Shown: positions 32,601 through 41,547, counted from the first letter of the stretch. The stretch: 47,859 nt of DNA from Desulfobulbaceae bacterium UBA2262 (GCA_002347185.1 DDXK01000090.1:1-47859), one strand, 5' to 3'. Translations and numbers: made by a program. Notes: generated by a model not told the origin, from the letters alone.

Positions 32601-35042
32601 ATGCTTACCCGCTTTCTCGACAAGCTGAGCAACCGTAAAAAGGCTGCCGGCAACGACAAAAAGGAGAAGACTCCCCAGCGGGACGGAAAGGCTTCTCCCC
32701 TGCAAGCCAAATTGCCCAGGGTTCCGGTCTGGCAACCGGGTGACACCATCCTGAACCGCTACCGCGTTGAGCAGTGCATGTCCGGCTCCATGGGCAACGT
32801 CTACATCTCCGAGCATCTGGGCTGGGGAATCAAGGTCGCCATCAAATCACCGCGACCCGAGGTGCTGTCCGACCGCGAAGGCATGCGCAGAATCCTGAAA
32901 GAGGCGAACAGCTGGGTACGCATGGGTATGCACCCCAATGTCGCCTCCTGCTACTATGTCCTCGGCATCAACAAGATCCCCCATCTCTTCATCGAGTATG
33001 TCGACGGCGGCAACCTTTCGGAATGGATCAAGGCCGGCCGCTGCCGCAATCTGCGCACCGCACTCTCCCTGGCCATTCAATTCTGTCACGGCATGGAATA
33101 CACCCATAAGCAGGGCATCATCCACCGTGACATCAAGCCGCCCAACATCATGATCACCAAGAACTCCCTGGTGAAAATAACCGACTTCGGCATCCTCCTT
33201 GCGCATGGCGACACCGAAACCGGAGATGGCGCTGTTCCTGGGAAAGGCCAGGAGGAACACGAGGCCACCGTGGGGTTCCGCGGCACCATCGGCTATGCCT
33301 CACCCGAACAGCTCCGCGATGCGCATGCCGTGGATCAGCGCACCGATATTTTCTCCTTCGGCCTCTGCCTCTGGGTCATGCTCTGCGGCAAGAAACCCTT
33401 CACCAACAACGCCATCGAACACGCCATCCCCACCCCGACCCCAAACACGCCCGGGGTAAAATTTTCGCCGATCCTCAAGGAGATCCTCCAAAAAAGCATC
33501 GCTTACAACCCGGACCACCGCTACGCCAGCTTTGCCGAACTGCGGCAAGCGCTCAATGATGCCTACGCCGCCGCCTTCAATACCGCCTGCCCCTATGCGG
33601 AACTGAGCAACATCGACCTGCGCGCCGACAGCATGAACAACAGAGGAGTTTCCCTTTTCGAGCTGGGGAATCGCGCCGAAGCGGAGGAGTGCCTGGCGAG
33701 AACCCTGGAGATCAACGACATGCTCCCGGAAGCCGTCTACAACATGATCCTGCTGAAGTGGCGTTCCGGCAAGGTCCGGCCGGCAAGAGTCCTCAGGCAG
33801 ATCGAGGCAACCAAGAAACGCGGCATCCAGACCCCCTGGCTCAATGAACTGGAGGTGGCTGTCAAGCGCAGCGCCATAGGGGACGCCCAGGAGGGTGGCA
33901 ATCTGAAAATCCCCGAACTCCGCCTCTGCATCCCCAGAAACTCGCTGGAAATATTCCGGGAAGGCCAGCTCCACCTCTCCATCCAGCGCAACATTCTCGA
34001 TCATCTCGAAAACAGGCGCTATCAGGCCTGTCACGATATCCTGATGACCGCCTGGAAGAACACCAGCTACCGCAAGGACCGCGTTTTCAACAAGGCATAC
34101 GACCAGCTCCTGCGGGTGGGGGAGAAGAAAAGCATCGTCGGAGTGCAGCGTTTTCTTACCTTGAGGGGCTTCGGCGCCCCCACCACGCACCTTGTCTATG
34201 TGCCGCAAAGTAAAAAATTTATCTCGGCCGGGCCCGATGGCCAGGTGATCCTCCGCGACCTCGGCACCTCGGAACAGGCACTCTTTCTCTGCAAGGAAGG
34301 CAGCGCCGTCACCTCCCTGGCCGTCTGCCCCAAAGGAAAATCCCTGGCCGTCGGCCGCGAGGACGGCTCCATCACCGTCTATGCCCCGCAGACAGGAAAG
34401 CTGACGGCCAGCGAAACCGGGCACCAGGGTCCGGTGCATGCCCTCGCCTTCAACGACGATGGCCGCTACCTGGCCTCCGGAGGCGCGGATGGCCTGCTCA
34501 AGGTGCGCAAGCTCTCCACCGGACCGGAAACCACCGTCTCCATCAAGGAAGGAGGAGCTGTGCACTCGATCCTCTTTGCCGACAAGGGCCTCGACCTGGT
34601 GACCGGGAGCGAGGACGGCCGGCTGCGTCTCTGGGAATCCGGCGGCAAGGAGTGCCTGCGGATTATCGAAGCGCATGCCATGCCGGTCACCGCCCTGGCC
34701 AGCTCCCCGGACGGAACCCGTTTCGCCACGGCCAGCGTGGATCGTCAGATCAAATGCTGGGAGCACAGCACCGGCAGGTGCCTGCGCTCCATCAAGGCCC
34801 ACGAGGAAACGATCTCCTCCCTGCTCTTTCTCAAGGACAACCGCACCCTCGCCTCGGGCTGCGAGGATGATCTGGTCAAGCTCTGGGACAGCGACAGCGG
34901 CGAACCGTTGGCGGTCCTGGACGGCAGGGGCGACGGGGTCTTCAGTCTGGCCCATGGCCCCAAGCCGCACACCTTCCTCGCCGGCAGAAAGGACGGGGCC
35001 ATTGTCCTCTGGATGATCATCTACCGCTTGCGCTTCGACTGA
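32601..35042 (+). CDS. Eukaryotic-type Ser/Thr protein kinase with TPR and WD40 repeats
   Basis: An 813-residue cytoplasmic protein. Residues about 50-330 form a Hanks-type kinase: Gly loop C-M-S-G-S-M-G-N-V, ATP lysine K82 in V-A-I-K, catalytic H175-R-D177-I-K-P-P-N, metal D195-F-G, and the substrate-loop Y-A-S-P-E-Q. Residues about 345-400 are TPR-like (N-N-R-G-V-S-L-F-E-L-G-N-R-A-E-A-E-E-C-L). Residues about 535-813 contain WD40 repeats (S-P-D-G-T-R-F-A-T-A-S-V-D-R-Q-I-K-C-W and similar), which form a propeller for partner binding. All catalytic residues are present. There is no transmembrane helix and no clear ribosome site, so translation may depend on coupling to the FHA gene. Confidence 0.92.
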   Translation: MLTRFLDKLSNRKKAAGNDKKEKTPQRDGKASPLQAKLPRVPVWQPGDTILNRYRVEQCMSGSMGNVYISEHLGWGIKVAIKSPRPEVLSDREGMRRILKEANSWVRMGMHPNVASCYYVLGINKIPHLFIEYVDGGNLSEWIKAGRCRNLRTALSLAIQFCHGMEYTHKQGIIHRDIKPPNIMITKNSLVKITDFGILLAHGDTETGDGAVPGKGQEEHEATVGFRGTIGYASPEQLRDAHAVDQRTDIFSFGLCLWVMLCGKKPFTNNAIEHAIPTPTPNTPGVKFSPILKEILQKSIAYNPDHRYASFAELRQALNDAYAAAFNTACPYAELSNIDLRADSMNNRGVSLFELGNRAEAEECLARTLEINDMLPEAVYNMILLKWRSGKVRPARVLRQIEATKKRGIQTPWLNELEVAVKRSAIGDAQEGGNLKIPELRLCIPRNSLEIFREGQLHLSIQRNILDHLENRRYQACHDILMTAWKNTSYRKDRVFNKAYDQLLRVGEKKSIVGVQRFLTLRGFGAPTTHLVYVPQSKKFISAGPDGQVILRDLGTSEQALFLCKEGSAVTSLAVCPKGKSLAVGREDGSITVYAPQTGKLTASETGHQGPVHALAFNDDGRYLASGGADGLLKVRKLSTGPETTVSIKEGGAVHSILFADKGLDLVTGSEDGRLRLWESGGKECLRIIEAHAMPVTALASSPDGTRFATASVDRQIKCWEHSTGRCLRSIKAHEETISSLLFLKDNRTLASGCEDDLVKLWDSDSGEPLAVLDGRGDGVFSLAHGPKPHTFLAGRKDGAIVLWMIIYRLRFD

Positions 35043-35073
35043 GCCCACGGGACACAGACAGGGACCAACAGAC

Positions 35074-35841
35074 ATGTTCAACTTCCTCAAGAGAATCCTG
35101 AACCCCTCCCCGAGACCGATAACATTCTTCGGTCGCACCGATACCGGCAGGGTCCGCAAACACAATGAAGACAGCTTCACCTCCCTGCGCAACCGCCGCC
35201 TTTTTGTAGTCGCCGACGGCATGGGCGGGCACAACGCGGGCGAGGTTGCCAGCCGCCTGGCCATAGAGTCACTCCTCGATTACCTGCACGACGAACGAAT
35301 CAAGCAGATGCGGGGGGATGACAACGAAATCCGCCACACCCTGCTCAAGGCCTTCAACTACGCCAATGACACGGTCATGGCAAACGCGGCCCGGGATCCC
35401 GCCCATTCCGGCATGGGCTGCACCCTGGTCGCCTGCCTGCTTGACGGCGACACCCTGCATACCTGCCATGTCGGAGATGCCCGCTGCTATATCGCCCAGG
35501 AGGGAAGACTGACCCAGATCACCACCGACCATACCAGCGTCGCTTTCGTGCCCAGAAAGGCGGAGCCCGAGGCTGAAGAACAGCAAAAGGCGCGCAATGT
35601 GGTGACCCGGGCCATGGGCTTTCCCTTTCCGCAGGATCCTGAATATCACAAAAACATCCTCGGCCCGGGAGCCAGAATCCTTCTCTGTTCGGATGGCCTC
35701 TGGAACATGGTTGACTTTGTCCGGCTCGAACAGATACTGCTCAACGCCGCCTCCCCGGAGGAGGCGAGCCAGACCCTGGTGAACGCCGCAAACGAAGAAG
35801 GGGGGCGGGACAACATCACGGCCCTGGTGATCTTTGCCTGA
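35074..35841 (+). CDS. PP2C family Ser/Thr protein phosphatase
   Basis: A 255-residue PPM-type phosphatase. Metal-binding and family motifs are seen in order: R-K-H-N-E-D-S-F, V-A-D-G-M-G-G-H-N-A-G-E-V-A-S, G-C-T-L-V-A, H-V-G-D-A-R-C-Y, L-C-S-D-G-L-W and G-G-R-D-N-I-T-A-L. Length is typical. Its position 31 bases after the kinase gene makes it the natural antagonist of that kinase, probably dephosphorylating the kinase and its FHA partner. Confidence 0.94.
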   Translation: MFNFLKRILNPSPRPITFFGRTDTGRVRKHNEDSFTSLRNRRLFVVADGMGGHNAGEVASRLAIESLLDYLHDERIKQMRGDDNEIRHTLLKAFNYANDTVMANAARDPAHSGMGCTLVACLLDGDTLHTCHVGDARCYIAQEGRLTQITTDHTSVAFVPRKAEPEAEEQQKARNVVTRAMGFPFPQDPEYHKNILGPGARILLCSDGLWNMVDFVRLEQILLNAASPEEASQTLVNAANEEGGRDNITALVIFA

Positions 35842-35919
35842 CCCCGTCCCTGGCGGCGTTCCAGCCGGCGCCCACAGAGGCCGTTGCCCCGCGACCTCCC
35901 AAGATGAGGAAAAGTTGCC

Positions 35920-36513
35920 ATGAATTCTGGAAAAAAATCCGGCTACAATCTCGCGAACATCTCCCTGGAGCTCTCCGCGCTGGCCAGTGATCTGGCCCAG
36001 GGAAAACTCAGGATAGGCAGCCGGCTCATCGCTGTCGGCGAGCCGCTCTTCTTCAAGACAAAGCAAAAAATTGCCGGGGACAAGGCGTATTTTACCCTTT
36101 CCTTTCAGGTGCCGCTTCCCTTGCCAGCACTGGAAGAAGATGCCTGGGAGGAGGCAAGCCCCGACCCGCTGCAGGAGGGTCTGAAAAAGCAGGAAAACAA
36201 GGATGCCGGCCACAGGGAGCGCCCGCCGGGAGGAAAAAAAACCAAGAAGGAAATCAGCGCGCTCTGGAAGGCAATCAGCAAGGAGATCGAGGGCGGAAAA
36301 GCGCCTGAGCCTTCCGGCGAGAAGAAGCTTCTCGCGGCCTGCGAAGAGTATAACCTTTTCACGGAACGCGCCTGGCGGGCCGAGTGGCTTGCCTGCATGG
36401 ATGCGCTGCGGAATGCCTTGCTGGCGGCCAGAAACGGGGATTTCAACAAAGCCGGGCAACTTGTCGAGGAGGTGAACCGCCTCACCCGAAGCTGCCACAA
36501 AAAATACAAGTAA
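35920..36513 (+). CDS. Charged protein resembling amphi-Trp/XXXCH family
   Basis: A 197-residue protein with GATGAGGAAAAG before the ATG. The N-terminal 75 residues (L-E-L-S-A-L-A-S-D-L-A-Q-G-K-L-R-I-G-S, L-F-F-K-T-K-Q-K) look like an amphi-Trp-type domain, and the C-terminus has a Cys-His pair (R-S-C-H-K-K-Y-K), like the XXXCH proteins of Desulfobacterota. The middle is Lys/Glu/Pro-rich and may be disordered. Its place after FHA, kinase and phosphatase suggests it belongs to that signalling unit. I recall this family from protein-family databases but could not check the match. Confidence 0.7.
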   Translation: MNSGKKSGYNLANISLELSALASDLAQGKLRIGSRLIAVGEPLFFKTKQKIAGDKAYFTLSFQVPLPLPALEEDAWEEASPDPLQEGLKKQENKDAGHRERPPGGKKTKKEISALWKAISKEIEGGKAPEPSGEKKLLAACEEYNLFTERAWRAEWLACMDALRNALLAARNGDFNKAGQLVEEVNRLTRSCHKKYK

Positions 36514-36519
36514 CCTCCG

Positions 36520-37326
36520 ATGACCCCCTTTGAAATCCTGAAAAAAACGCCCAGGACAAACTGCGGCCAATGCGGCCACCCAACCTGCCTCGCTTTTGCC
36601 GCCGCGGTGGCAAAGGGCGGTGATGACCCCGGCAAGTGCCCCTTCCTCTCCCGGGAAGGGTTTGTCACTGCCTCGGGCAAGGGAGCCGCCCTTGAAGAGT
36701 TGCCGGCCCAGCGCGAAGTGGAGTTGATCGCCCACCTCCAGGGCAAAATCGCCACCCTGGATTTTGCCGTCCTGGCGGACCCCTTGGGCGCCCGGCTTCT
36801 CCCGGGCCGGGAGCCCGCCCTGGCCTTCCGCTATCTCGGCCAGGAAGTCGTCCTCGCCAAAAACAGCCTCCTCCTTGACAATGCGCCCCCGGCCGACCAC
36901 CGGGACCAGATCCTCCTTTACAACTATGCCCACTCGGGCGGCGGGACCGAACCGGCCCTTGACTGGATCGGCCTGGAGAGCCTGCCCAACTCCATCTCCA
37001 AAGTGAAGACCCTGGCAACCTATTGCGAAAGCCGCCTGGCCCTCCTCTTTACCCAAAGCCCGGCGGAACGGATCCGCCACGCCTGCACGGCCCTCGACGG
37101 ACTGGAAAAAAAGGCGGAAGGCGCCTCCCTGGCCTTTCTGATTCCGGTGCTGCCCCGCGTTCCCCAGCATATCTTCTTCTGGGCCGAGGAGCCCGAGGAC
37201 GGCTTCGTGGCCAAGGCCAAGGTGCTTTTCGACCGCCAGGTGCTGAGCTTTCTCGATCTCGAATCCCTGGTCTTTTCCGCCGAACGGCTGGCAGACCGCC
37301 TCAGCGTCCTGCTCGCCCAACCCTGA
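36520..37326 (+). CDS. DUF3786-type iron-sulfur protein
   Basis: A 268-residue protein starting 6 bases after the previous stop. The N-terminus is a 4Fe-4S domain: C15-G-Q-C18-G-H-P-T-C23 and C40, the spacing seen in corrinoid/iron-sulfur proteins. The remainder (R-E-V-E-L-I-A-H, L-L-Y-N-Y-A-H-S-G-G, F-T-Q-S-P-A-E-R-I, F-L-I-P-V-L-P-R-V-P-Q-H-I-F-F-W) is the DUF3786 region found in Desulfobacterota and acetogens. Function is not established; a role in corrinoid-linked or anaerobic redox metabolism is only inferred. Confidence 0.85.
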   Translation: MTPFEILKKTPRTNCGQCGHPTCLAFAAAVAKGGDDPGKCPFLSREGFVTASGKGAALEELPAQREVELIAHLQGKIATLDFAVLADPLGARLLPGREPALAFRYLGQEVVLAKNSLLLDNAPPADHRDQILLYNYAHSGGGTEPALDWIGLESLPNSISKVKTLATYCESRLALLFTQSPAERIRHACTALDGLEKKAEGASLAFLIPVLPRVPQHIFFWAEEPEDGFVAKAKVLFDRQVLSFLDLESLVFSAERLADRLSVLLAQP

Positions 37327-37361
37327 ACGCGCTCCTCACGCCGCCTCCGCAATCATAGCTG

Positions 37362-37390
37362 ATGACAAGGGCCTCCATTCCTGGCATAAT
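37362..37390 (+). promoter_or_regulatory. Promoter of the rarA operon
   Basis: ATGACA (37362-37367), a 17-bp spacer and CATAAT (37385-37390), each matching sigma70 boxes at five of six positions, 52 bp before the rarA start. Confidence 0.62.
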
Positions 37391-37442
37391 ATAACCCTTT
37401 GTATATTCGTCGTTAATCTCTCACTCCTGTAGACAGGCGGCC

Positions 37443-38774
37443 ATGACCAGGCAACCCACCCAAGCAAAAGCCCCGCTGGCGGAAAGAATGCGCCCGCAGG
37501 CCATCGACGAGTTTGTCGGTCAGCGCCACCTCCTGGGCGAAGGCAAACTCCTCCAGCGCCTCATCAGCGAGCGCTACCTGCCCTCCCTGCTGCTCTGGGG
37601 GCCACCCGGCAGCGGCAAAACAACACTGGCCCGACTTCTGGCCCGGACCACCGGCGCCGAATTCGCCTTTTTCTCCGCCGTGCTTTCCGGAGTCAAGGAG
37701 ATCAGGGAGATTGTCGCCCAGGCGGAAAGGCGCAAAAAAGACAGCGGCCAGGGGACCATCCTCTTTGTCGACGAAATTCATCGCTTCAACAAAAGCCAGC
37801 AGGACGCCTTCCTGCCCCATGTGGAAAGCGGACTGCTGACCCTGATCGGGGCAACCACCGAAAACCCTTCCTTCCACGTCATCGCTCCCCTTCTTTCGCG
37901 CTGCAGGGTGCTGGTCCTGGAACCCCTCTCCGCCGTCGACCTGCTCACCATCATCGAGCGGGCCCTCGCCGACAGGGAGCAGGGGTTGGGGGACTGGCAG
38001 CTCAGCATCGATCCGGAGGCTGGCAAACATCTCTGCCGGATAGCCGATGGGGATGCGCGCAGCCTGTTGAACAGCCTGGAGATCGCGGCCAATCTCGCCG
38101 AAGAGAACGGGCAGGGAAAAAGAACGATCACTCTGGCCGCGGTGGAGGAGGCGATCCAACGCAAAAGCCTCCGCTATGACGATGGCGGCGAGGAACATTA
38201 CAATCTCATCTCCGCCCTGCACAAGAGCCTCCGCGACAGCGACCCGGATGGCTCCCTCTACTGGCTCTGCCGCATGCTCGCCGCCGGCGAGGATCCTCTC
38301 TACATTGCCCGCCGCCTCATCCGTTTCGCTTCCGAAGATGTCGGCAATGCCGACCCGCAGGCCCTTGCCCTTGCCATCAACAGCCGCGATGCCTATCATG
38401 TCCTGGGAAGTCCGGAAGGGGAGCTGGCCCTGGCCCAGACGGTGATCTACCTGGCGAGCGCCCCGAAGAGCAATGCCGCCTATGCCGCCTACAACCTGGT
38501 CATGAAGGAGATCAGACGCACCGGCAGCCTGCCTGTTCCCCTCCACATCCGCAATGCGCCCACCTCCCTCATGAAGGAGCTGGGCTATGGCAAGGGATAT
38601 CAGTATGCCCACGACGACCCGCATGCCCTCGTTGCCCAGGACCATCTCCCGGAAGCTCTGGCTGGTTCGACCTATTACTCCCCCACCAATCGGGGCTACG
38701 AAGCCGTGATCAAGGATCGACTCGACAAATGGCGACAGATCCTGAGCAGCCGCCGCAAGAAAGACCATGTCTGA
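37443..38774 (+). CDS. rarA: Replication-associated recombination protein A (AAA+ ATPase)
   Basis: A 443-residue AAA+ protein of the RarA/MgsA/WRNIP1 family that acts at stalled replication forks. Walker A is G-P-P-G-S-G-K-T-T, Walker B I-L-F-V-D-E-I-H-R-F-N-K and sensor I I-G-A-T-T-E-N-P-S-F. The C-terminal oligomerisation region has A-G-E-D-P-L-Y-I-A-R-R-L-I-R-F-A-S-E-D-V-G and Y-L-P-like segments. The start lies 113 bases after the DUF3786 stop. Length is typical (about 440-450). Confidence 0.96.
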   Translation: MTRQPTQAKAPLAERMRPQAIDEFVGQRHLLGEGKLLQRLISERYLPSLLLWGPPGSGKTTLARLLARTTGAEFAFFSAVLSGVKEIREIVAQAERRKKDSGQGTILFVDEIHRFNKSQQDAFLPHVESGLLTLIGATTENPSFHVIAPLLSRCRVLVLEPLSAVDLLTIIERALADREQGLGDWQLSIDPEAGKHLCRIADGDARSLLNSLEIAANLAEENGQGKRTITLAAVEEAIQRKSLRYDDGGEEHYNLISALHKSLRDSDPDGSLYWLCRMLAAGEDPLYIARRLIRFASEDVGNADPQALALAINSRDAYHVLGSPEGELALAQTVIYLASAPKSNAAYAAYNLVMKEIRRTGSLPVPLHIRNAPTSLMKELGYGKGYQYAHDDPHALVAQDHLPEALAGSTYYSPTNRGYEAVIKDRLDKWRQILSSRRKKDHV

Positions 38775-38792
38775 ACATGGAGGAACCCTCTT

Positions 38793-40397
38793 ATGCCCCC
38801 GCACATCGTTCGTCTCCTGCCCATTTTTCTCCTTGCCCTGGCCCTGCCGCTCCGCGGGTTGGCTGCCGTCGCCAGCCAGCCCGCGGAGCTTACCATCGTT
38901 TACAGCAATGACGTGCAGGGCGAAACCGAGCCCTGCGGCTGAAAGAGCAACCAGTTGGGCGGTCTGCCCAAAAAAACCCACTCCCTGCACGAGCTGCGGA
39001 AGCGCAGCAAAGAGCTTCTCGCCGTTGACGCGGGCGCCCTGCTTTTCAAGGAAGAACAGCTCCCCGCCGGCCAGGAGCAGCAGCTTAAGACCACCGCCAT
39101 GGGGATCGTCTCCGCGTACAACGAGACCGGCTTCCAGGCGGTGGGCGTTTCCCGTCAGGATCTGGCCGCCGGCCTTGCCTTCCTGCTGGAAGTGCAGAAG
39201 CATTCACAATTTTCGTGGGTAAGCAGCAACCTGGTAAACAAAAGAAATGGCAAACACCATTTTGCGCCACACACCCTTGTCAAAGCCGGTCAATTGACCG
39301 TCGCCATCCTCGGCCTTACCGGCGAAGGGAACGGCAGCATCTTTTCTCCGGAGGATGACGCACTCATTCTCCCCTGGCAGCAGGCGCTGCTTCCCCAGAT
39401 CGCCCAGGTGCAAGGAAAAGCGGACATGCTCATCCTTCTCTCCAATTACCCAGAGGAGGAAAACAGAAAGATCGCCGCGGCCCATCCGGAGATCCATCTG
39501 CTTGTCCAGGCCGGAACCCGGAAGGAAAACATGGAGCCGACCCTTGTCAACAACACCCTCATCACCCAGGTGGAACAACAGGGGAAATATGTGGCCTTGC
39601 TGAACGTAAGCTGGAACAAAACGACACGCCGCTGGCACTCCCCCGAGGAGAAGGAAACGCTGCTCAAGAAAAAGAACGAGCTAGACCGCACCCTCTGGCT
39701 GATCGGGCGCCACCAGAGGAAGGGGGATCCGCTGACGCTGTACAGCGATGATCCGGCAAGCATGCAGCTCTACAAAGAGCTCCTTTTGCAGAAGGATATT
39801 CTGGTCGCCGAAGTCAAGCTCTTGGAAGACAAAGAAGCCAGGAAGGACCATGCCGCGTTCTCCGCTTTCACCTTCCGCTTTTCCCCAATGAATGCGGAGA
39901 TTCCGGATGACCACAAGGTGCGAAGCCTTGTGGATGCCACCACCAGGGAGGTGAACAGCCTCAACAGGAAGGCGGCCGCCGCCGGTTCTCAGGACCGTGC
40001 CACAGCAAGCGGGGAGGATGCTCACTCCGGCTATGCCGGCAGCAGCTCCTGCACCCCTTGCCACGCGGGGCAGGAGAAAAAATGGCTCAAGACCAGGCAT
40101 GCCAGAGCGTACGACACTCTGGAGAAACGCGAACAACAGTTCAACACCAACTGCGTTCCCTGCCATGTCACCGGGGCTCTTGCCTTGCCGCCCGCCGCCG
40201 TTTTGCGTCTTGGCAAAGAACTGCAGCAGGTGGGCTGCGAAAGCTGCCATGGCCCTGCAGGCAGGCATGCCTCCTCTCCGGAGAGCCAGAAGCCGGCGCA
40301 ACCCACCGCCAGTGCCTGCCTGAACTGCCACACCCGGGAGCACGACGACAATTTCGATTTCGCCACCGACCTTGCCCGACTGAACTGCGGAAATTGA
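38793..40397 (+). CDS. Selenocysteine-containing 5'-nucleotidase-like tetraheme cytochrome c (Sec50)
   Basis: A 534-residue exported protein read through an in-frame TGA at 38940-38942. GGAGGAA stands before the ATG. A signal peptide spans residues 1-27. The N-terminal domain is UshA-like (L-T-I-V-Y-S-N-D-V-Q-G-E-T-E-P), then C48-G-U50 in place of the C-G-C known in relatives, followed by K-S-N-Q-L-G-G-L. The usual D-x-H metal ligands are lost (Q replaces H), so nucleotidase activity is doubtful. The C-terminal domain has four heme sites: C420-x-x-C-H, C454, C482 and C509. The frame is intact on both sides of the UGA, with a GGUCU-loop hairpin 12 bases after it. A periplasmic thiol/selenol redox role with electron transfer to hemes is inferred. 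Confidence 0.9.
38955..38971 (+). promoter_or_regulatory. Bacterial SECIS element of the tetraheme selenoprotein
   Basis: TTGGGC (38955-38960) pairs perfectly with GCCCAA (38966-38971) around a GGTCT loop. The loop sits 19-23 bases after the UGA and matches the GGUCU apical loop of E. coli fdhF SECIS. Confidence 0.88.
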
Positions 40398-40413
40398 CCT
40401 TGGTCGCCACCAT

Positions 40414-40455
40414 AAAAAACCCCCTGTACGGGAAGACCGTACAGGGGGTTTTTTT
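40414..40455. terminator. Bidirectional intrinsic terminator
   Basis: A 12-bp perfect GC-rich stem (40420-40431 with 40437-40448), loop GAAGA, flanked by six A on the left and seven T on the right. It serves both the cytochrome gene (plus) and ppaC (minus). Confidence 0.95.
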
Positions 40456-40480
40456 ATTTACCTCGCAGGAAAAGCTGTGC

Positions 40481-41410
40481 TTAGCAGCCGAAAGCCTTCT
40501 GCAGGGGGGGAACGGTCTGCTTCTTGCGGCTCATCATGCCGTCTACCCACATGGAGTTGCCGGAGATCTTGCCGTTGAAGGCCTTCTCGATCAGGGCGGG
40601 GTCGTCGGAGATAACGATGAGGTCGGTACCCTCTTTCACAACGTCGGTGAGCATGAAGAGCACGGAATGACGGCCGTCTTTCTTGAGATCCTCAAGGGCC
40701 TTGGTCAGGTCGGCGCGGATGGCGGCAACCTGATCAACGGTGGCCAGCTCGAGCTGACCGATACCGACCTTCTTGCCGTTCATGTCGAAGTCCTTGTAGT
40801 CGCGGAAAACGAGATCCTTCATGGGGATGCCGTCCACGGCGGATTTGGCCTTCAGCATGTCCATGAAAAGAGCGTCGGTGTCGGCAACGCCGGCAATGCC
40901 CTTCAGGGCGGCGACAGCCTTCTTGTCCGCCTCGGTGCAGGTGGGGGACTTGAAGTTGACGGTGTCGCTCAGGATGGCGGAGAGCATTGCGCCGGCAATA
41001 TCCTTGGGCAGATTCACCTTGTTGTTGGCGTACATCTCGTAAAGCACGGTGCAGGTGCAGCCAACCGGCTGGGCATAGAAGAAGATCGGGTTGTTGGTGG
41101 TGATGTCGCCGATCTTGTGATGGTCGACAATGGCAACAACCTCTGCTTCCTTGATATTGGCCGGAGCCTGGCCGATATCGCTGAAATCGACCAGGGCAAC
41201 CTTCTTGCCGGCCGCATCGGTCAGGGTCTGGGGAGCGGCAAGACCGAACTTCTTGAGAACGGTCTGGCTCTCGGGATTGAGTTTCGCCGCATCGATCTGC
41301 ATGCAGGCAACGGCGTCGGTGCCGGTTGCTTTCAGATAATTTGCAAAGGCAATGGCGGCGGCAACGGAATCGGTGTCGGGATTGGAATGGCCAACTACAC
41401 AAACAGACAT
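40481..41410 (-). CDS. ppaC: Manganese-dependent inorganic pyrophosphatase (family II)
   Basis: A 309-residue DHH-superfamily enzyme that splits pyrophosphate to phosphate. Metal ligands are seen in V-V-G-H8-S-N-P-D12-T-D14, L-V-D-F-S-D and I-V-D-H-H-K; the C-terminal domain has S-R-K-K-Q-T-V-P-P-L, which binds substrate. AAGGAGGATCACC is a strong ribosome site. Codon use is strongly biased toward a few codons, which suggests high expression, as expected where sulfate activation makes pyrophosphate. It ends 26 bases after the bidirectional terminator. Confidence 0.97.
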   Translation of the reverse strand: MSVCVVGHSNPDTDSVAAAIAFANYLKATGTDAVACMQIDAAKLNPESQTVLKKFGLAAPQTLTDAAGKKVALVDFSDIGQAPANIKEAEVVAIVDHHKIGDITTNNPIFFYAQPVGCTCTVLYEMYANNKVNLPKDIAGAMLSAILSDTVNFKSPTCTEADKKAVAALKGIAGVADTDALFMDMLKAKSAVDGIPMKDLVFRDYKDFDMNGKKVGIGQLELATVDQVAAIRADLTKALEDLKKDGRHSVLFMLTDVVKEGTDLIVISDDPALIEKAFNGKISGNSMWVDGMMSRKKQTVPPLQKAFGC

Positions 41411-41455
41411 GGTGATCCTCCTTAAAATTTTTATATGGTACGCGAAACATCCTTA

Positions 41456-41490
41456 TTATGCCCCGCCAAGCCTGATCCGCCGGGGCATAA
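41456..41490 (-). promoter_or_regulatory. 10-bp inverted repeat in the ppaC leader
   Basis: TTATGCCCCG (41456-41465) and CGGGGCATAA (41481-41490) enclose 15 bases. On the minus strand it lies about 46 bases before the ppaC start, so it probably folds in the mRNA leader or is a regulator site. It is not followed by a T-tract. Confidence 0.5.
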
Positions 41491-41547
41491 GAAAATGAAA
41501 GAACGAACTTGGGAACAGGATCGATTACGCCATAAAAAACTTGCGAA

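Noticed and set aside
35269..37320. 683-codon minus-strand open frame
   Set aside because: Antisense to PP2C, the XXXCH-like gene and DUF3786; no motif.
38940..38942. TGA as a nonsense mutation or sequencing error making the cytochrome a pseudogene
   Set aside because: The frame is clean on both sides, replaces an expected Cys, and is followed by a perfect SECIS-like hairpin; read-through as Sec explains all of these.
41411..41500. Fluoride riboswitch upstream of ppaC
   Set aside because: Such riboswitches are known near pyrophosphatase genes, but the conserved core and its pseudoknot bases were not found here.
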